A DNA stretch of 44,618 bases from Candidatus Zixiibacteriota bacterium. Its GTDB lineage: Bacteria; Zixibacteria; MSB-5A5; GN15; FEB-12. How positions within the stretch are numbered: the stretch's first letter is position 1; every line of letters begins with the position of its first letter. A program made the position numbers and the translations under genes. The notes under the pieces are model-generated. The model saw nothing but the letters and a program-made list of their open reading frames with translations, did no database searches and was not told where the DNA came from. Positions 1 to 7,359 of the stretch are shown piece by piece. The DNA lies in contig JAOUBJ010000011.1 in assembly GCA_029860345.1 (NCBI GenBank), forward strand, positions 128,303-172,920, read 5' to 3'.

Positions 1-311
1 AAGGCCAGGACGGGCAGAAACAGGAGTCGACTACCTGGCACAACATCGTCGCCTGGGGCAAACAAGCTGAGGTGATAAAGGAGTACCTGAGTAAAGGCCG
101 CGAGATTTACATTGAGGGTCGGATTGAAAACCGAAGCTACGACGACAAAGAAGGTAACAAGAAATACATCTCTGAAGTAGTCGTTCAGAATTTTCAGTTT
201 ATCGGTGGCCGGGGTGACTCCGGCGGCGGTTCGGATCCGTCCGGTCCGCCCGACTCAGCCCCTCCCCCACCATCAGGTGCGGCCTCCGACGACGACGACC
301 TTCCGTTCTGA
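1..311 (+). CDS. ssb: Single-stranded DNA-binding protein, C-terminal part
   Basis: The 5' end lies outside the window; the reading frame is open from base 3. The visible part has the end of the OB fold, including the SSB-typical stretch WHNIVAWGKQAE and the strand segment YIEGRIENRSYDDKEG. This is followed by a flexible Gly/Pro/Ser-rich linker and the acidic tip DDDDLPF. That tip is the conserved SSB tail that docks partner proteins such as exonuclease I, PriA and RecO. SSB coats single-stranded DNA in replication, repair and recombination, and normally acts as a tetramer. The stop at 309-311 is followed about 30 bases later by a strong terminator, so this is the last gene of its transcript. 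Family assignment is firm; only the N-terminal half is unseen. Confidence 0.96.
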   Translation, partial: GQDGQKQESTTWHNIVAWGKQAEVIKEYLSKGREIYIEGRIENRSYDDKEGNKKYISEVVVQNFQFIGGRGDSGGGSDPSGPPDSAPPPPSGAASDDDDLPF

Positions 312-338
312 TCAGATTCTGAACAACGATGTTCAATG

Positions 339-370
339 GCCTCGCAGTCAACACGATTGCGAGGCTTTTT
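339..370 (+). terminator. Rho-independent terminator of ssb
   Basis: Perfect 8-bp inverted repeat GCCTCGCA / TGCGAGGC (339-346 and 358-365) with an 11-base loop, followed directly by a run of five T. It lies 28 bases after the ssb stop. Confidence 0.85.
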
Positions 371-535
371 GTCGGAGTTATCGAAGACAGGTTTTGTCGT
401 TCGGTCGTTGTACTTGCCTGAGTAGCAACATGCAGTTGGCACCGGCGGGAAAACCTCGTCCCCGGGCACGTTTTTCGCCATGCTTCTTACCAATGAACCT
501 ATGCCGTACCTGCACTCTTACTTCGGAGCCTCCTG

Positions 536-1114
536 ATGTCCGATGACACCACTGTTATCACAACTCGCCGCTATCCCGGCGCTGCCGGTTTCTACCCGAC
601 TATCGGATTGATGGCCGGTTCGGCGGTGGCTTTGTCGGCCGCCGTTATAGTTTATTTCAACGACATTTTTGATACCGATGCATTGGCCACTATCGGCAGT
701 TCGTTCGAGCTGGCCCTGGTAACACTGATGCCCTACATGATCTCGGCGGCCGTGGCGGCAATCACGGCTATCGGCATCGTCAATATTGTGCCGCTGATGA
801 GGATTTCGGAATCGATTGAGTCGCTCCAACTAAGGCTGCGCGAAATGGCTGTCGGTAATCTCGCCTCCCGGGTACGGATCGAAGCCAATCTGCCGCAACT
901 GCGTCGGTTGTCGCGAGAACTGAATTACACCAGCGGAGATCTGGGTCGGCGCATTGCCGAGTGGAAGGTGGTCAACAGGCAGCAATGGGAGATACTTCAG
1001 GGCGTGCGCACCGCCGGTGAGAATCAGAACCATGAAGCTGTCTTGATGATGGTGGAGCAGATGGAGAGGAACTGGCAGAAGATCGCCGCCATCGAAGAGC
1101 AGTTCTCAACTTGA
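536..1114 (+). CDS. Two-helix membrane protein with HAMP-like domain
   Basis: A 192-residue protein. Two hydrophobic segments are visible, at about residues 21-43 and 58-88 (the second is long and Ala/Ile-rich), with a short loop between them. After the second helix comes a region (about 88-145) that looks like a HAMP linker: PLMRISESIESLQLRLREMA, then GNLASRV. The rest is predicted helical and charged and contains no kinase, cyclase or methyl-accepting domain. HAMP units normally pass signals from membrane helices to a C-terminal output module, so a protein ending soon after the HAMP is either a partner subunit or a structural membrane protein. The start ATG is preceded by GGAG about 10 bases upstream. 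The stop lies 16 bases from the convergent lpxD stop. No specific function is recognised. Confidence 0.75.
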   Translation: MSDDTTVITTRRYPGAAGFYPTIGLMAGSAVALSAAVIVYFNDIFDTDALATIGSSFELALVTLMPYMISAAVAAITAIGIVNIVPLMRISESIESLQLRLREMAVGNLASRVRIEANLPQLRRLSRELNYTSGDLGRRIAEWKVVNRQQWEILQGVRTAGENQNHEAVLMMVEQMERNWQKIAAIEEQFST

Positions 1115-1130
1115 TTTATCTAAGTCTGAT

Positions 1131-2165
1131 TTAGTCGTCTGACTTCTTTTCCAGCGAGCGGACGCGCCTAAAGAGTTCCGGCAAACGACTGAGGGAGGCT
1201 TCAATGCGTCGCGCCAGTCCAGCTTCCCGCGCCGGACTGCCAAGCACTGTCTGCTTTTCTTCTATCGATCGAGATACGCCCGATTGGGCCGCCACCCGGG
1301 CGCCGTCACCGATCTCAATATGACCGACCAAGCCCGCCTGTCCAGCCAGGATGACGCCACTGCCGATTTTGGTCGATCCGGAGATACCTACCTGCGCGAC
1401 GATAATACTGTGGGCGCCAATCTCGACATTATGAGCGATTTGTACGAGATTGTCGATTTTTGTCCCGCGGCCGATTCGGGTTGGGCCAAGAGCGCCGCGG
1501 TCGACTGAACAGTTGGAACCGATTTCAACATCGTCTTCTATCTCGACCGAGCCAACTTGTTTGATTTTCTTCAGTCCGGCAGCAGACTCGGCAAAACCGA
1601 AACCGTCGGAACCGACTACCGTTGAAGAGTGAATGATCACGGAATTGCCGATGCGTGTTCCATCCATGATGCACACACCCGGGTAAATCAAACAGTTATC
1701 ACCGAGCGTAACGTCCCGCCCCACGAAAACCGACGAGACCAATTGTGTTCCCTTGCCGATGATTGCCCCCGCCTTTATATGGCAGAGGGGTCCGATTGCC
1801 GCTGTGGAATCCACGCCGGCCGTGTCGTCGACCACGGCGCTGTCGTGGGTGCCCGTCTCCACGTGCGCCTGCGCCGGATACAACAGATCAAGCACCCGGG
1901 CAAAGGTGAGGTAGGGTTCCTTGTGTCTGAGGATAGCCGGATGCGAGCTGGGAGTTTCCAAATCCAGCACCACGGCACCGGCTTTGGTGGTATCAAGATG
2001 TGCTAAGTATTTCTTGTTGGCTACAAAAGTAATGTCGCCTTCAGCGGCCGACTCAATCGGCGCCGCACCGCTGATGATCAGGTCGGGGTCGCCCGAAAGC
2101 GAAGCCTCGGTCAGGCGGGCGATATCCCCAAGGGTCAGTTGAGTACCGTCACTCCAGTTCTTCAA
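1131..2165 (-). CDS. lpxD: UDP-3-O-acylglucosamine N-acyltransferase LpxD
   Basis: LpxD transfers a 3-hydroxyacyl chain from acyl-ACP to the 2-amino group of UDP-3-O-acylglucosamine, the third step of lipid A synthesis. The 344-residue length fits the family. The N-terminal uridine-binding domain (about 1-115) includes GDITFVANKKYLAHL. It is followed by a left-handed beta-helix of hexapeptide repeats (about 115-310: IGKGTQL, IGNSVII, IGRGTKI, IGSGVIL). The segment DNLVQIAHNVEIG contains the conserved catalytic-type His of the family. The start is a TTG at 2165 that overlaps the end of skp by 17 bases; alignment of LTLGDIARL with the usual N-terminus supports a start close to here. It is last in the bamA-skp-lpxD set, the same order as in enterobacteria, but fabZ and lpxA do not follow. 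Its presence indicates a lipid A-containing outer membrane. Confidence 0.96.
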   Translation of the reverse strand: MKNWSDGTQLTLGDIARLTEASLSGDPDLIISGAAPIESAAEGDITFVANKKYLAHLDTTKAGAVVLDLETPSSHPAILRHKEPYLTFARVLDLLYPAQAHVETGTHDSAVVDDTAGVDSTAAIGPLCHIKAGAIIGKGTQLVSSVFVGRDVTLGDNCLIYPGVCIMDGTRIGNSVIIHSSTVVGSDGFGFAESAAGLKKIKQVGSVEIEDDVEIGSNCSVDRGALGPTRIGRGTKIDNLVQIAHNVEIGAHSIIVAQVGISGSTKIGSGVILAGQAGLVGHIEIGDGARVAAQSGVSRSIEEKQTVLGSPAREAGLARRIEASLSRLPELFRRVRSLEKKSDD

Positions 2166-2682
2166 GGCGAGTCAACACCTCATCGGTTACGTCGTAGGTC
2201 TCCTTGATGTAGGCGACACTCTGTAGCGTAAGTATCAAGTCATAGTTTCCTTCGATAGCTACCGCTTCGATAGCCGTCTGGATGTTTTCCAGAATCGGTC
2301 GCAACAACTCCTGGTTCTTGCGCTCGGCCGTGCCGTTGGGTCCGAACACCTGCCTGGTGTAGGCATCCAGTGCTTCCTTCTTGGCGTTGATAGCCGCTTC
2401 CCGTTCGCGCTTCTTGTCATCGGAGAGGATCAGCTTTTGCTTTTCATACTCCTCTTCGATGTCCTGCAACTCCTGCTGTTTGGCCAGCGCTTCATCTTCC
2501 CAGGCTTTGGACTCCAGGTTCCAATCATCCTGAGCCCGCTGCCACGCCTTATACTCCTGCTGTATACGGTCCTCTTTGACGTAACCGAGTTTCATGCCCT
2601 GCGCCGACACTGTCGGGACGATCATGCACGAAACCGCGACCGCGACTAACAATACTGCGAGTAGATGTAGACTCCTGAACAT
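2149..2682 (-). CDS. skp: Periplasmic chaperone Skp/OmpH family
   Basis: A 177-residue protein with an N-terminal signal peptide (hydrophobic core LLAVLLVAVAVSCMIV, likely cleavage after VSA). The mature part is almost entirely charged helix (about residues 45-125, rich in Glu, Lys and Gln, with few breaks), matching the coiled-coil arms of Skp. Skp trimers hold unfolded outer-membrane proteins in the periplasm and hand them to the BAM complex. The segment YDLILTLQSVAYIKETYDVT near the C-terminus corresponds to the family's conserved end, which forms the trimer body. The start ATG follows AGGAGA at good spacing. It sits 29 bases after bamA and overlaps lpxD, so all three are probably co-transcribed. 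Sequence conservation in this family is low; the call rests on architecture and context. Confidence 0.9.
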   Translation of the reverse strand: MFRSLHLLAVLLVAVAVSCMIVPTVSAQGMKLGYVKEDRIQQEYKAWQRAQDDWNLESKAWEDEALAKQQELQDIEEEYEKQKLILSDDKKREREAAINAKKEALDAYTRQVFGPNGTAERKNQELLRPILENIQTAIEAVAIEGNYDLILTLQSVAYIKETYDVTDEVLTRLEELE

Positions 2683-2711
2683 ACTTGTCTCCTATCAATA
2701 ATAATTTGTTG

Positions 2712-5168
2712 TCATCGAAATGTGGACCCATACTGGAAGTGGGGCTTCCAGCCTGTCCCCTCTCCGTTAAAGTCATCGAGAGCATAACCGAAGTCGAAAC
2801 CGAGTGTTCCCAGTCCCGGTACGGTAACCCTGAAGCCGAGACCGGCGCCGCGATAGAGTCCGGTAATCGGTTTAATCTCGCGGCGGTGCAGCCAGCTATT
2901 GCCGGCGTCAAAGAAAATCAAGCCATAGATCGACTGCTTGGCGATAGGTATCTGCAATTCCATGTTGGCCACCAGCATGTATTTGCCGCGTACCCGGGTG
3001 CGGAAACTGGTGAAACTGGTGTCATCAGGTGGGTCTATGCCCAGCAAGGCATTGGGATCGTTATAGTAGAAAGCGGTATCGGACGATGTAACCAGCGAAT
3101 CCGGCGTCAGATCGCCACCGTTGTAGCCCCGCACGGTGCCGTCAAAATCTGTTCCGCCCGGGGTGAAACGGTCGGTGATGAGAATATGATCGTCACCGGA
3201 GGGCGACGTTACGACGCCATACTCAACCTTGGTGGCCAGCGACAGTCCCCAAAACAGCGGAAAGAATTTGGCCACTTCGATCGAGTGCTTCTGATAGTGC
3301 CAGAACCCACCCAAGAGTCCGCCGGTGTTTTCGAAGGTGTACGACAATCTGGAACCTGAAGTGGCAAACTGCGGCAAATCGCGTGAGTCGCGCGTGAGGT
3401 TGACGGCAAGACGCGAGGCGGCCCGCCACTCTTCATTATAGGCAGTCACCGAACCGGGATAGGGGCCGTAGAAATCCTGCTTGAGCAAAACATCCTGGGT
3501 GTCGCCGCGGTAATAGTATGACGCCTTGTAGGAGTTGCGCGCCTCGAAGGCTTCATCGAAATCGTAGAAGCGGTTTCGCTCCAGCGAGTAGGATGCATAC
3601 ATCCGAAAATAGTTGTCCGGCCAGCGCAGCCGTCTTCCCAAACGCAGCGAACCACCCTGCCTGCCCTCGGTGTAATCGTCGAACCAACGACGGTTGACCA
3701 TGAAAGCGCTGATGCCGAGCAGGGTGGGTCGGCCGAACATCCAGGGTTCAGTGAACGACATCGAAAAAGAATTACGACGCCGCCCAAACTCAACATTCAA
3801 ACCTACATTCTGACCATTACCCCGAAAATTGGGGATACCCAGGCCGACATTACCGACCAGTTTATCCTGACTGTTGTACCCGGCGCCGGCCATGACCTCG
3901 CCGGTACGCTTCTCGGTCACTTTGAATTCGATATCGACATCGCCGTTGGGCAGGGCCAGAGGGTTAGGAATCACGCCCTCGAAATAGTTCAGGGCCATTA
4001 CATCACGGATCGACCTGATCAGGTAGGCCTGATTGAAAATCTCACCCGGATAGACCTTGAGTTCGCGACGGATGACCTTTTCCTTGGTCTTGTAGTTGCC
4101 CACGATCTTGATCATATTGATATGCGAGGGCAGACCTTCGACGATTTCGTAATTCACGTCGATAATCGAATCCTGGCGAGTTGTGCGGGTGTCGGCCACT
4201 CGGGTGTGCAAATGCCCGATCTGGTAATAACCGGTGTAGATTTCTTCAAGCGATTTGTCGTAGTCCTCCCTATTGAATACCTCGCCCTCTTTGTACTTCA
4301 TCATGCGATTCAAGTAGGGCGTCTTGATGACATCGTTGCCTTCAAAGGCATACCCGCCGAAGTAGTAGCGGGGACCTTCGTACACATCGAGATAGATTGT
4401 CATACGGTTTCGGGTAGTATCGATAACGGTGGAATCAGAAATCAGGTATGCATCGATGTACCCTTTCTTGTGGTACTCATCGATGATTTTGACCAGGTCT
4501 TCGTCGTATTTGTCTTGCGCGAAATCAGACGATTTGAGAAAACCGCGCTTGCGGTTGCGCATCTTCTTGATGAGCTTCTTGGCTTTGACCCGCTGATTGC
4601 CGGTGAGGACCACTTTCTCGACCTTGACTTTGGATTGCTCATCGATCTTGAACTCAAGCGAGGCTTCGGTGGAATCGTCGTTGTACTTCAGTTGGTGCGT
4701 GATATCCGCCTGGAAGTAGCCTCTCTCGGCGTAGAGTGCGGCGATCTGGTTCTTTTTGTCGCGGATCAGATAAGGCGAGATGTATCCGCCTATACCGATA
4801 TCGACCAGTTCTTCCTTGAGGTCTTTCTCTTTGACCTTCTTGTAACCGTCGAACTCGATTCCGGTCAGTTTGGGCAATTCTTCAACGGTGATATAGACCT
4901 TCAGCCCGCCGGTGACCGGTTCGGCGTCAACGCGAACATCTGCGAAGATGCCCAGTCCGTAGAGCCGCCGGATTGTCTCGGACACATCGGTCGCGGCTAG
5001 CGTCTCCCCTTTCTCCAGTGAAGAAACCCCCATTATCAATGACCGACTGGCGGCGCGGTTGCCTACCACCTCGATATCGACAATTCGATACTCCTGGGCT
5101 TCTGCCGATACGGCCAGCGCCGACAGAACCAAAAGCAGAAGCAGAGCTGTCCGTGCTCTCGCTCTCAC
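2712..5168 (-). CDS. bamA: Outer-membrane protein assembly factor BamA
   Basis: An 818-residue protein with a signal peptide (ALLLLLVLSALAVSAEA). It has five POTRA domains (about 27-97, 98-178, 179-268, 269-348 and 349-425; for example YRIVDIEVVGNRAASRS at the start of the first). A C-terminal beta-barrel of about 390 residues begins near GEVMAGAGYNSQD. The barrel has the VRGY form (FDGTVRGYNGGDL) of the conserved VRGF/Y motif of Omp85 proteins. BamA is the core insertase that folds beta-barrel proteins into the outer membrane; the POTRA domains face the periplasm and receive substrates from chaperones such as Skp, which is encoded next. The start is GTG at 5166-5168 behind GAGG. The protein ends GSTFR, so the usual terminal aromatic residue is penultimate. 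Confidence 0.97.
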   Translation of the reverse strand: MRARARTALLLLLVLSALAVSAEAQEYRIVDIEVVGNRAASRSLIMGVSSLEKGETLAATDVSETIRRLYGLGIFADVRVDAEPVTGGLKVYITVEELPKLTGIEFDGYKKVKEKDLKEELVDIGIGGYISPYLIRDKKNQIAALYAERGYFQADITHQLKYNDDSTEASLEFKIDEQSKVKVEKVVLTGNQRVKAKKLIKKMRNRKRGFLKSSDFAQDKYDEDLVKIIDEYHKKGYIDAYLISDSTVIDTTRNRMTIYLDVYEGPRYYFGGYAFEGNDVIKTPYLNRMMKYKEGEVFNREDYDKSLEEIYTGYYQIGHLHTRVADTRTTRQDSIIDVNYEIVEGLPSHINMIKIVGNYKTKEKVIRRELKVYPGEIFNQAYLIRSIRDVMALNYFEGVIPNPLALPNGDVDIEFKVTEKRTGEVMAGAGYNSQDKLVGNVGLGIPNFRGNGQNVGLNVEFGRRRNSFSMSFTEPWMFGRPTLLGISAFMVNRRWFDDYTEGRQGGSLRLGRRLRWPDNYFRMYASYSLERNRFYDFDEAFEARNSYKASYYYRGDTQDVLLKQDFYGPYPGSVTAYNEEWRAASRLAVNLTRDSRDLPQFATSGSRLSYTFENTGGLLGGFWHYQKHSIEVAKFFPLFWGLSLATKVEYGVVTSPSGDDHILITDRFTPGGTDFDGTVRGYNGGDLTPDSLVTSSDTAFYYNDPNALLGIDPPDDTSFTSFRTRVRGKYMLVANMELQIPIAKQSIYGLIFFDAGNSWLHRREIKPITGLYRGAGLGFRVTVPGLGTLGFDFGYALDDFNGEGTGWKPHFQYGSTFR

Positions 5169-5208
5169 ATTACCTCAATAAAACAGTTTGTCCGGCATCG
5201 AACCATCT

Positions 5209-5306
5209 GTCATTGCGAGGTATCCCGTGCCCCGTGGGATGCCGCGGCAATCTCGGTGGAATCTTGCTCCATGACGAAGAGATTGCTTCGCTGCGCTCAC
5301 AATGAC
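5209..5306. repeat. Nested palindromic repeat, CATTGCGAG family, copy A
   Basis: The element begins GTCATTGCGAGG and ends CGCTCACAATGAC, which are near-perfect inverted ends. Inside, GCAATCTC (about 5251) is matched by GAGATTGC (about 5279). It fills most of the gap between rplU and bamA. Related copies lie at 6681-6790 and 10308-10388. The form is that of a small non-coding dispersed palindrome, with no coding capacity. Confidence 0.7.
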
Positions 5307-5338
5307 GTTTAACATCCTCATCCAGTTAGCCGCGCTAA

Positions 5339-5659
5339 TCAGGCCGATGGGCCGACGATCTTGTTAATCTTGATTTCTGAGTAATCCTGGCGATGTCCCT
5401 GGGTGAGGCGGTACTTGGTGCGGCGTTTCGCCTTGTACACGACGACCTTCTCACCTTTGCCGTGACCGACCACTTCGGCTTCGATCTTGGCGTTTTCGAC
5501 GAACGGCTGTCCGACTTGCGAGTTGTCGCCATCGGAGATCAGCATTACTTCCTCGATATCGAACTTGTCGCCTTCACCGGCTTTCATGAGGGGAACCTGA
5601 ACGGTGACTCCTTCTTCGGCCGTGTATTGAAAGCCGCCAACTTGAAAAACGGCGTACAT
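5339..5659 (-). CDS. rplU: 50S ribosomal protein L21
   Basis: A 106-residue protein starting MYAVFQVGGFQYTAEEG, with the L21 central and C-terminal pattern (VGQPFVENAKIEAEVVGHGKG, then KVVVYKAKRRTKYRLTQGHR), a full match in length and motifs. L21 binds 23S rRNA in the large subunit. The start ATG follows a GGAGG sequence (CCTCC on the plus strand at about 5666-5670). A plausible sigma-70 promoter lies at 5710-5737. Unusually, rpmA (L27), which nearly always follows rplU, is absent: the next 170 bases hold only a repeat and then bamA. Whether rplU is co-transcribed with bamA cannot be told from sequence. Confidence 0.97.
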   Translation of the reverse strand: MYAVFQVGGFQYTAEEGVTVQVPLMKAGEGDKFDIEEVMLISDGDNSQVGQPFVENAKIEAEVVGHGKGEKVVVYKAKRRTKYRLTQGHRQDYSEIKINKIVGPSA

Positions 5660-5709
5660 TTGTATCCTCCAACGTAGAAGTTATTTTCCAGCTTCAATTT
5701 AAGCCACGC

Positions 5710-5737
5710 AAAGTAACAAAAAAGCGTGTCAAGTCAA
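5710..5737 (-). promoter_or_regulatory. Candidate promoter of rplU
   Basis: On the minus strand TTGACT (5732-5737) and TACTTT (5710-5715) are separated by 16 bases, about 50 bases upstream of the rplU start. The 16-base spacing matches the other candidate promoters at 12057, 17279 and 42048. Confidence 0.55.
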
Positions 5738-5922
5738 GGCTAAACTGGCTTGCCTGTTTTTTGCCTTGGCGCCTTGTCCAAAGCCTTAAACTATCGAAGG
5801 TTGGCTGGGTTCCATTGAGGAGAGGGGGGTGGTAAACCACTTTTTTGCGCTTCGCGCGTACCTCATGGCGAGCGGAGTCGAAACCTGAAAGCTGCAGGCA
5901 CTCTCGTCCGCCTTTAGCGACT

Positions 5923-5955
5923 GTCACCCCGGCGAAGGCCGGGGTCCATCTTCTC
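5923..5955 (-). repeat. Palindromic CGCC(T)TCGCGGG-type repeat, copy 1
   Basis: Read on the minus strand it is GAGAAGATGGA, then CCCCGGCCTTCGCCGGGG, then TGAC, a short hairpin with the same outer words as the copies at 10396, 11865, 40966, 41878 and 41921. The stem bases differ between copies but stay paired. Confidence 0.65.
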
Positions 5956-5981
5956 TTGTCAGTGGCCTGTGCGTCTCCACT

Positions 5982-6015
5982 GTTCCCGCTGTGTTCTGTC
6001 CTACTCTGCGGGAAC
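5982..6015 (-). terminator. Hairpin abutting the stop of the zinc-ribbon gene
   Basis: Perfect 8-bp inverted repeat GTTCCCGC / GCGGGAAC (5982-5989 and 6008-6015). On the minus strand it begins at the base directly after the stop codon of the 6016-6315 gene. There is no T run, so it may be a 3'-end stabiliser or a weak terminator rather than a classical one. Confidence 0.4.
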
Positions 6016-6315
6016 TCAGTACCTCTGGCCACCGTTGCGCACAGATTGTCCGACTCCTTGGAAATACTTTGTGTAGATGTTGCATCCACACCTCTGACAA
6101 ACACGTGGATTCGTCCCCAAGCCTTGACCGCAATCGGCACACCAGTACAGGAGTTTGCGAAAAGCGAAGATAAATAGCGCGATGGCAATCAAGATAAGTA
6201 AGACACCTATTAGACACGCCTCGGTGTTATCGGGTTCGAGTTGGCATCCTACGCCAATTAGGAGAACGAGAAGCCCGAGCCCAAACCTTCCACCGCTGAA
6301 AGTATACTGCTTCAT
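6016..6315 (-). CDS. Small membrane protein with C-terminal zinc ribbon
   Basis: A 99-residue protein with two hydrophobic segments (about residues 12-24 and 34-52: ACLIGVLLILIAIALFIFAF). These are followed by a cytosolic-type zinc ribbon with two paired-cysteine knuckles, CADC (about 59-62) and CQRC (about 73-76), plus one further Cys. Zinc ribbons of this kind usually serve as structural or protein-binding knobs; no enzymatic motif is visible. The coding call rests on an excellent ribosome binding site (AGGAGGTGAT ending 3 bases before the ATG) and on the coherent helix plus zinc-ribbon layout. A hairpin abuts the stop. It lies alone among repeat-rich DNA, with no operon partner, and its function is unknown. 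Confidence 0.72.
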   Translation of the reverse strand: MKQYTFSGGRFGLGLLVLLIGVGCQLEPDNTEACLIGVLLILIAIALFIFAFRKLLYWCADCGQGLGTNPRVCQRCGCNIYTKYFQGVGQSVRNGGQRY

Positions 6316-6680
6316 AGCATCACCTCCTCACTAACATGTTCGTTTCTGGACTAAGGGCGGGTCAGGATGCTCGTTGAGATATCAAAAAAGTAGAACTGCG
6401 CTCCGCTCAAAGTTAATCTGGAAAACCAATATATGGCTCCAAGCCTTCTTACGCAACTGGCAAATTCCCTTAGCAGTCCCTGCGACTGCACTCAAGACGA
6501 CATAATCAAGCCGTGACTCTCGCCCTTCGGGGCAGCAATTTCGACCTACTGGCTTTGAAATCCGGACGAACGTCCGGGCCACCCAAGACAAGAATCCCGC
6601 GGCCATAAATGGCTTTCAAGGCGCGGGATGTCGGGACCACAATCCGCCGCGGCGGACTGACCTACGGTGCACGAGATGTC

Positions 6681-6790
6681 GTCATTGCGAGGAGGCCACG
6701 CCATCGGCGGAGACGACGCTGCAATCTCATCCGGTGAATGAACGAAATCGCCTCGCTATCCGCCGACGGCGGGGCTCGCTTGCACTTATG
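6681..6790. repeat. CATTGCGAG family repeat, copy B
   Basis: Begins GTCATTGCGAGGAGGCCACG; internal GCAATCTCAT is followed by GAAATCGCC. The right end is degenerate. The bases before it (GACCTACGGTG) match those before copy C at 10308, so the two copies share a longer composite. They lie on either side of the tyrosinase locus in the same orientation. Confidence 0.6.
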
Positions 6791-7005
6791 GGAACTGAGG
6801 AGGGTGTGAAAATGGATCAATTGTATACTTTTTTGTGCCCGGATTCAAACACCTCTCTTTTTAGATGCGTAAAACACACGAGCGGCAAATCTACAAAGAT
6901 ACCTCAAGCGTTGGACACCATTTGAGCCGGCAATACCTGTCGACGTTGTCGGCGCAATGTGTCCGCTAAGGAAGGGAGTTCGACAGATCGGAGCGTTCAA
7001 TTGAT

Positions 7006-7027
7006 CCGGTCTGAGTAATTCGACCGG
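7006..7027. promoter_or_regulatory. Inverted repeat upstream of the caddie gene
   Basis: Arms CCGGTC (7006-7011) and GACCGG (7022-7027) separated by 10 bases, 75 bases upstream of the caddie start. The arm-to-arm spacing would suit a dimeric repressor, but no promoter boxes were recognised around it and it could equally be a chance hairpin. Confidence 0.25.
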
Positions 7028-7102
7028 TACAGAGGATCGTACTCTGGCTCTGCCTGACGAGGTGACAAATGCGACCAGGAATAACAATAGGAGGACCAAG
7101 CG

Positions 7103-7345
7103 ATGGCAAAAAAGAAAGAAGCAACACCTTATACTGAAGAGCATGAGGTTGAAGGGCATGCTGTTCAAATCAGAAAAGAAGGGGATGTAGAACGGTTGCT
7201 GGTAGACGGCATTCCGCGGCGGTTCTTTATGCGAGGCGGTGGCTATGTGCTCTATGATAATGCCTACGCAACGCCCCAGAAAACCTTGCTGGCCGCGGTG
7301 AAAGAGCAATTACAGGGGACTACCGACAAAAGTGGATCGAATTAA
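7103..7345 (+). CDS. MelC1-like tyrosinase caddie (copper-loading partner)
   Basis: An 80-residue protein. Its second half, LLVDGIPRRFFM then GYVLYDNAYATPQKTLLAAV then LQG, lines up by eye with the end of Streptomyces MelC1. As I recall it, MelC1 there reads VDG, then LHVM, then a Tyr followed by a TP, then AARAAVDELQG. MelC1 binds apo-tyrosinase, helps load both copper ions and inserts a tyrosine into the active site. Tyr51 (or Tyr55) is the candidate counterpart. Unlike Streptomyces MelC1 there is no Tat or other signal peptide: the N-terminus is MAKKKEATPY. The gene has an AGGAGG site before its ATG, and its stop is 14 bases before the tyrosinase start, so the pair is one operon. The family call is by recalled motif pattern plus context, not by a computed alignment. 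Confidence 0.75.
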   Translation: MAKKKEATPYTEEHEVEGHAVQIRKEGDVERLLVDGIPRRFFMRGGGYVLYDNAYATPQKTLLAAVKEQLQGTTDKSGSN

Positions 7346-7359
7346 CGGAGGGATCAAAT

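Larger units (their letters stand above)
5660..6015. other. Gene-free stretch between rplU and the zinc-ribbon gene
   Basis: No convincing gene. It holds the rplU promoter and a relic of a terminator-like repeat (GGCTTGCCTGTTTTTT near 5747-5762). It also holds one weak copy of the GAGCGGAGTCGA hairpin family (core 5870-5881, arms poorly paired), one palindromic GGGGTGAC-type repeat and the hairpin at 5982-6015. Open frames across it are translations of these repeats. Confidence 0.6.
6316..7102. other. Gene-free, repeat-rich stretch upstream of the tyrosinase pair
   Basis: Nearly 800 bases without a supported gene; open frames here lack ribosome binding sites and protein-like composition. It contains a perfect 14-base palindrome TCCGCCGCGGCGGA (6643-6656), copy B of the CATTGCGAG repeat, and an inverted repeat at 7006-7027 just upstream of the caddie gene. 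Confidence 0.6.

Noticed and set aside
6382-6606. A 74-codon minus-strand frame
   Set aside because: No ribosome site, no domain and a composition typical of the surrounding repeat-rich DNA.
6845-7309. A 154-codon minus-strand frame overlapping the caddie gene
   Set aside because: The caddie has a ribosome site, matches a family pattern and fits the operon. The opposite frame has none of these.
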